DNA of 45,270 nt. Origin: Protofrankia sp. CiT1 (GTDB lineage: Bacteria; Actinomycetota; Actinomycetes; Frankiales; Frankiaceae). Both the position numbers and the translations under genes were made by a program. The notes beneath the pieces were generated by a model. That model was not told the origin of the DNA. It searched no databases and saw nothing but the letters and a program-made list of their open reading frames with translations. The stretch's first letter is position 1, and each line of letters opens with the position of its first letter. Below are positions 41,533 to 45,270 of this stretch, piece by piece. The stretch covers positions 1 to 45,270 of the forward strand of contig NZ_CAKJTL010000107.1 of the NCBI RefSeq assembly GCF_917627385.1, read 5' to 3'.

Positions 41533-42726
41533 CTATGGACGAGGCCCGGAGCGGCCTTGCGCCAGCCACGCCTGCAACCCATCCACCTCGTGCGTCCTCA
41601 ACACCACCTGGCTGCCGACGCGGGGCCGAGGCGCGTCGGGACCCCCCATCCATCGGGCCCGGTAGAGCCCCCCGTCGACCGCGACATAACCCTGCGGGCC
41701 AAAAGCGGAATGCACCGTGCCGAGCTGGCTGACGGCTATGTTTGGCGGCGCGACAGGTGACACTGGCCGTGATTGGGCCCGCCCCCCGTCCATGCTGTCC
41801 GCGTCACTGGCGGGCTCCTCCCCGGCATGGTCCCCGCGCCGGCGGCCGATGGCGAAGCCAAGCACGAGCATCACGCCCGCAACCAGCACATAGGCCAGCG
41901 TCGACAGTATCGATGACAGTACCGAATGGGGCTGAGCCGGCGGGGACCCCGGCGGGGTCACGGGTGATTGCGCCGTCGGGAAAGGGCTGGCGGACGGCTG
42001 GGCCGGATCGGCCAGGCTACCCAGCGTCTCCACCTGTGACACCCGCCCAAGGACGACAGCCAGGAAAAAGGAATCACCGCTGGTCGTGTACATGCCCGCG
42101 GTCCGTTCCGCCGGGGTGCCCGCCACCTGCTCCTGACATTCCTTCACGCAGGACAGCGCCAGCCCGTGGTTATGGGACAGCGCGCCGCGGGCCTGGTCCC
42201 AGTCAGCGAACCGGTGGTCGGCAATCGCCAGCAGCAGCGAGCCAGCCGTCCCGAGATCCGCTGGACCGCCTGTCGCGGGCCCAGCCAGCGACACGGCCTG
42301 AGACGACACGGCCTGAACGGCGAGCACCGCACGACGACGGAAGATCGAGTCCAGATCGGTCAGCGTGGTGGGGTCATTGGCCAGCGTGGCGGCGCGGGCC
42401 ACCCGCACCACAACGGCTCCGCCAGTTTCCGGTATGCCTTTGAGCAGGGTGTTCAGATTTCCCAGAACGCTTCGGTCGACCTTCTCCGGCAGCTCAACGA
42501 CACGGATCGCAAAGGCGGTGTCACCCGCAGCTCCCAGTGGGGCAAACGCGGATACCGGCGGCACCCCCCAACGGAGGATGAACGACCCCAGGGCAAGTGT
42601 CAGGAGCAGGCCTACGACGCTGACGGCCGCCCCGGCCGCGGGCAACAACGCCCATAATCGGGCCGGGCCTCGCCCGGCAACGCCCGTTTCACCCACTGTG
42701 CGGCAATAATGGCCTCTTCGCAGCAA
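41533..42726 (-). CDS. Two-pass membrane protein with extracellular domain and NfeD/OB-like tail
   Basis: A 397-residue protein. Helix 1 (24-50) and helix 2 (270-294) flank an extracellular part of about 220 residues with two cysteines (Cys193, Cys197) and a Pro/Ser-rich stalk. The C-terminal 330-392 is cytoplasmic and has the strand pattern of an NfeD-type OB domain (SQLGTVHSAFGPQGYVAV, then RVGSQVVLRTHEVDG). No known domain was recognised in the extracellular part. It is the first gene of the signalling cluster, hence a candidate sensor. The start is TTG 42726 after a G-rich stretch; GTG 42696 (residue 11, with TATTGC upstream) is an alternative. Confidence 0.75.
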   Translation of the reverse strand: MLRRGHYCRTVGETGVAGRGPARLWALLPAAGAAVSVVGLLLTLALGSFILRWGVPPVSAFAPLGAAGDTAFAIRVVELPEKVDRSVLGNLNTLLKGIPETGGAVVVRVARAATLANDPTTLTDLDSIFRRRAVLAVQAVSSQAVSLAGPATGGPADLGTAGSLLLAIADHRFADWDQARGALSHNHGLALSCVKECQEQVAGTPAERTAGMYTTSGDSFFLAVVLGRVSQVETLGSLADPAQPSASPFPTAQSPVTPPGSPPAQPHSVLSSILSTLAYVLVAGVMLVLGFAIGRRRGDHAGEEPASDADSMDGGRAQSRPVSPVAPPNIAVSQLGTVHSAFGPQGYVAVDGGLYRARWMGGPDAPRPRVGSQVVLRTHEVDGLQAWLAQGRSGPRP

Positions 42727-42813
42727 CTAAGCCCCCCCTGAATGTCTGCTGCTGTTTGTGACAGTACAGGCCATCATGGTGATCAGAGAAGAGCATAGGC
42801 CCCAAGCCGGCAG

Positions 42814-42843
42814 GCACCCCCAGCGGCGGCCCGCTGGGGGTGC
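42814..42843. terminator. 13-bp perfect hairpin with a CGGC tetraloop
   Basis: GCACCCCCAGCGG (42814-42826) and CCGCTGGGGGTGC (42831-42843) pair fully. It lies between the CsbD-like gene and the membrane-protein gene and probably ends the former. The remainder of 42727-43022 holds no gene. Confidence 0.75.
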
Positions 42844-43022
42844 TCTGTGTATCCGGTCCGCACACGCCGACGCTATGATCGCGGTCTGGGCGCGGCATCC
42901 GCCGCCGTCCGCGCCCGTGATGTCGCGCTGGTCCACACGTGCCACCCGAGCGACGCCGGGAGGCTGTGCGCGCCCGGCAACAGGGCGCTTGTGCCCTGGC
43001 CGGGATCAGCCGTGGACTGTTC

Positions 43023-43412
43023 TCAAACGGATTGTTCCCGATCAGAATCCGCCTGTTGCTCCGGCCCGCCGAACGCCTGCCGGGACCCGCCGAGGGGCTC
43101 GGCCTGCTCGTCGCCAGTGGCGTCGGCGCCCGGCTGCTCGGCTTCGGCGCCCGCTGGCCCGGCCTCGCCGCCGGCCTGTGCCGCCTGGCCGGTGCCCGCC
43201 GTGACACCGACCAGTTCGCGTAGGCGTGCCTCGATGTACGGCTCGGTATAGTGCGATCTGTCCGCGATCCGCCGAACGAGGTCGTTGACGCTGGAGACGG
43301 CTTCGAGGTCCGCGGTGCTCACCTGGACGAACTGGTCAAGTATCTGATACCGGATCTCCCGCCAGTTCTGCCGTAGATACTGCTCAACTTGCTGCGCCTG
43401 CTGCTGCTCCAT
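43023..43412 (-). CDS. CsbD-like small protein with an acidic low-complexity tail
   Basis: A 129-residue protein. Residues 1-68 resemble the CsbD family: NWREIRYQILDQF, STADLEAVSSVNDLVRRIADRS and IEARLRELV form the expected three-helix pattern. CsbD-like proteins are general-stress proteins without a defined activity. The rest is Gly/Ala/Glu/Gln-rich and probably disordered. GGAGG seven bases before the ATG is a clear ribosome site. A distant GGGTAT on the same strand (43755-43750) lacks a proper -35 partner. The hairpin at 42814 separates it from the signalling cluster. Confidence 0.7.
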   Translation of the reverse strand: MEQQQAQQVEQYLRQNWREIRYQILDQFVQVSTADLEAVSSVNDLVRRIADRSHYTEPYIEARLRELVGVTAGTGQAAQAGGEAGPAGAEAEQPGADATGDEQAEPLGGSRQAFGGPEQQADSDREQSV

Positions 43413-43855
43413 TCGATCGCCTCCACCACGAGTCGTCGTTTTTCAGCCATGAGAGGCTCCGGCAGCAGAGCGTTCGATCAGGCAGCGGCGTCCGGGTGGA
43501 TGGATCGCGAGGCCGCGGAAGGATGCGCCCTGGCATTGGGCGTGGACCGACGACAACGACGCGAGGCGCCGCCCGGGCGGCGCGAGCCGGACAGTCCTGT
43601 TGCCGGAGCCTCTCAATCTACGACACCCGAACCAGGAGTCAACCGGAAATCACGAGCGCCCGGCAACAGGGGCACAGATATCCATATCCTCCGTTGCGGA
43701 TTTTCTGCGGAAAACCGCGCTTTGCCGCGAGCTGTATATGCCCAGCGTGATACCCATGCGCAGGGATAACGCCGGAGGCGGCGACCGGGGTGCCGGGGTG
43801 CCCGTGCGTCGCCGCCTCCCCTCTTGTCGACCGCTCAACGAGCGCTCAACGACCA
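43413..43855. other. Non-coding gap before the CsbD-like gene
   Basis: It should carry the leftward promoter of the CsbD-like gene and the 3' end of the transglycosylase transcript. Short frames here have shadow composition. Apart from the hairpin at 43774-43819 no structure stands out. Confidence 0.45.
43774..43819. terminator. Terminator-like hairpin after the transglycosylase gene
   Basis: GGAGGCGGCGAC (43774-43785) pairs perfectly with GTCGCCGCCTCC (43808-43819). It lies 37 bases downstream of the leftward stop codon at 43856. Confidence 0.7.
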
Positions 43856-44740
43856 CTAAGCGGCGGAATGGAACAGCGCGGCGCGGGTCCGCGGACCGAC
43901 AACGCCGTCGGCCACCAGCCCGTGCCGGCGCTGGTAGGCCTTTACTGTTCCGGTGGTGCGCGGCCCGAAATTCCCGTCCACCGCGACCGGGTAGCCGTAC
44001 CCGGCCAACCGCCGCTGAATCTGACGAACACCAGGACGCAGGCGGGAACTGTAACGAACCACCTGCGTGCGGGGAGCCGGCGCGTCCGGTCGTGCCATTG
44101 CCACACCGGGCGCGCCGGCCTGGGCAGAAGTGTTGACAGGGCCGCTGGGAACGGCCAGGTAAGCGCTTGCTCCGCTGTCACCGCCCGCGCCGACAGCGGC
44201 GGCAGCCGCCGCGCCCCGCCCGAGGTACCGGCGGTAGGAGCCGTTGGTGTACGTACTCCATGCTCCGATGCCCTGCACGTCGCATACCCGCCTGGCGGCC
44301 TGTGCGTTGACGGCTGGATCGAACAGATCCGCCCCGCCGACCCAGCTCGCATGCGCCCGCATATTGATCTGCCATAGTCCGCGGGAATCCTCGCCGCTGG
44401 AATTGTGCGCGTCCGGGTTGCCGCCGGACTCGGCCAGTGCGACCGCGACCCAGGTTCCCAGCGGTATCCCGGCGCAGCCAGCCAGCCCCGCGTTCCTGCC
44501 AGCACCGGCGATGGCAGCGTCAGAAACAATTCCTGGAGCGACAGCGCTCGTGCTGGGCGGAGCCACGGGGCTCGCGCTCGCCGGACTCGCGGTCAGCATC
44601 ATGCCCGCCGTCGCGCCGATGACACCGGCGGCGGCAGCCACCGCGCCGTGGTTGCGTTCGGGCTGCTTCCGGTGGCTTTTTCCTCGCATTTTCCGGTGAC
44701 TTCTTCGGTGTGTTCCGCTGGATAGTTTTCCACTGGACAT
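43856..44740 (-). CDS. Secreted lytic transglycosylase-like protein with peptidoglycan-binding domain
   Basis: A 294-residue exported protein. A basic N-terminus and hydrophobic stretch (about 20-55, ending ASPASASP) form a signal peptide. Residues 85-165 match the SLT/lysozyme-like fold with the catalytic glutamate in VALAESGGN and GLWQIN. After an Ala/Gly linker, the last 75 residues are a PG_binding_1 domain (RQIQRRLAGYGYPVAVDGNFGP and GLVADGVVGPRTRAALF). It should cut or bind peptidoglycan outside the cell. ATG 44740 is preferred over GTG 44755, since GAGGTGAA lies upstream. It follows an NlpC/P60 gene on the same strand at 82 bp. Confidence 0.85.
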   Translation of the reverse strand: MSSGKLSSGTHRRSHRKMRGKSHRKQPERNHGAVAAAAGVIGATAGMMLTASPASASPVAPPSTSAVAPGIVSDAAIAGAGRNAGLAGCAGIPLGTWVAVALAESGGNPDAHNSSGEDSRGLWQINMRAHASWVGGADLFDPAVNAQAARRVCDVQGIGAWSTYTNGSYRRYLGRGAAAAAAVGAGGDSGASAYLAVPSGPVNTSAQAGAPGVAMARPDAPAPRTQVVRYSSRLRPGVRQIQRRLAGYGYPVAVDGNFGPRTTGTVKAYQRRHGLVADGVVGPRTRAALFHSAA

Positions 44741-44755
44741 GAGCAGCCAGTTCAC

Positions 44756-44791
44756 CTCAGTATCGTTGATCGGCTCAGTAACGTTGATCGG
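44756..44791. repeat. Two tandem 18-bp repeats upstream of the transglycosylase gene
   Basis: CTCAGTATCGTTGATCGG (44756-44773) and CTCAGTAACGTTGATCGG (44774-44791) differ at one base. They lie directly before the start codon on the leftward strand and could be a regulator site. Confidence 0.65.
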
Positions 44792-44822
44792 CGCGTACCC
44801 GCCTGGCGGTCCGGCCCGGTCA

Positions 44823-45270
44823 TCACCCCAGCCGGCCGACCAGATAACTCGCGGAATAAATCTTCTGCAGTCGAACGACGGTGCCGCTGTGGGGCGCGGC
44901 CCACATCATTTCGTTCCCGGCGTAGATTCCCACATGATAGATGTTTCCGGGCTGACCGAAGAAAATGAGATCGCCGGGCTGCTTGGCATCCTGCGATATC
45001 TTCCGCGACGCCGCGTACTGGGCGTCGGTCACCCGCGGCACACTGCGGCCGAGCTGTTTGTAAATGTACTGGACAAGACCAGAGCAGTCGAAGGAGTTCG
45101 GGCCCTGCGCGCCCCACGCATACGGTTTACCCGCCTGCTTCGATGCCAGGTAGACAACCTTCTCGCCGAGGCTTCCGGCGGACACCGACGCGCTGTCCTG
45201 CTGCGTTGACGCGCTGTTCTGGTCCTGCTGCCCCGCCAGCCCACGTGCCGGTTCCTCCGCCCCCGTGGCC
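44823..45270 (-). CDS. NlpC/P60 cell-wall endopeptidase, 5' end cut by the window edge
   Basis: The frame ends at 44823 and stays open to the right edge, so the N-terminus is missing. The last 120 residues are an NlpC/P60 catalytic domain: Cys in FDCSGLVQYIY, His in YHVGIYAG and the third residue in AAPHSG, all present. The part before (QQDQNSASTQQDSASVSAG) is a polar Gln/Ser/Ala linker typical of secreted actinobacterial peptidases with a coiled-coil or signal part upstream. The enzyme cleaves peptide bonds in peptidoglycan. GTG 45185 is an internal codon, not a likely start. Confidence 0.88.
   Translation of the reverse strand, partial: ATGAEEPARGLAGQQDQNSASTQQDSASVSAGSLGEKVVYLASKQAGKPYAWGAQGPNSFDCSGLVQYIYKQLGRSVPRVTDAQYAASRKISQDAKQPGDLIFFGQPGNIYHVGIYAGNEMMWAAPHSGTVVRLQKIYSASYLVGRLG

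Noticed and set aside
42939-43223. A 94-codon rightward frame opposite the CsbD-like gene
   Set aside because: It mirrors the Gly/Ala-rich tail of the real gene in the opposite strand and lacks its own support.
43750-43770. Sigma-B-type promoter for the CsbD-like gene (GGGTAT on the minus strand)
   Set aside because: No GTTT-like -35 element at the right distance, and it is over 300 bp from the gene.
1-45270. CRISPR arrays, tRNA/rRNA genes, insertion sequences and prophage genes
   Set aside because: No regularly spaced repeats, cloverleaf sequences, transposase, integrase or phage structural motifs were seen in any part of the window.

Overview
The window is 45 kb of high-GC chromosomal DNA from an actinomycete, probably a Frankia-like or other sporulating/filamentous actinobacterium. 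The lineage markers are RbpA, BldC, a fused Lnt-Ppm lipoprotein acyltransferase/polyprenol-mannose synthase, frequent GTG/TTG starts, leaderless-looking genes and GC-rich hairpins without U-tracts. No rRNA, tRNA, insertion sequence, prophage or CRISPR array was seen. The genus is an inference.

Layout. (1) 0.1-6.4 kb: a leftward four-gene lipid-type operon (reductase-HAD fusion, zinc dehydrogenase, LarA-family protein, PlsC-family acyltransferase), divergent from an Lrp/AsnC regulator. (2) 7.2-14.3 kb: envelope and stress housekeeping: amidohydrolase, SMR transporter with a structured leader, Lnt-Ppm fusion, RbpA behind a sigma-R-type promoter, a small membrane protein and MsrB. (3) 15.3-18.5 kb: a degenerate AMP-forming ligase, then a translationally coupled pair, FchA-type cyclodeaminase/cyclohydrolase and a FolD lacking the catalytic lysine. 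(4) 18.5-24 kb: membrane GGDEF protein, GlsB-like protein, rhomboid, two small unknowns and an orphan NarL/DosR-type response regulator. (5) 24-36.8 kb: pyruvate carboxylase, M20 peptidase, secreted unknown, orphan amino-acid-type binding lipoprotein, another lipoprotein, BldC, sulfide:quinone-type oxidoreductase, EmrB/QacA-type exporter and Bcp/PrxQ peroxiredoxin. (6) 37-42.7 kb: a leftward six-gene signalling cluster. (7) 43-45.3 kb: a CsbD-like protein and two cell-wall hydrolases, the last cut by the window edge.

The most interesting system is region 6. It has two protein-kinase-like proteins (one membrane anchored), two von Willebrand A proteins, a PP2C phosphatase and a two-pass membrane protein with an extracellular domain and a C-terminal NfeD/OB-like domain. 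It resembles the TerY-phosphatase-kinase triads described near tellurite-resistance systems, but it is doubled, has its own membrane component and has no Ter proteins in the window. Other strong signals are the FchA/FolD pair, in which cyclohydrolase and dehydrogenase activities seem divided between two proteins, and a nearly identical promoter-operator in front of the M20 peptidase and the peroxiredoxin, 7.7 kb apart, which implies a shared regulator.

Many genes end inside long perfect inverted repeats, which probably act as bidirectional terminators. All functions are read from sequence motifs; no database search or structure prediction was run.
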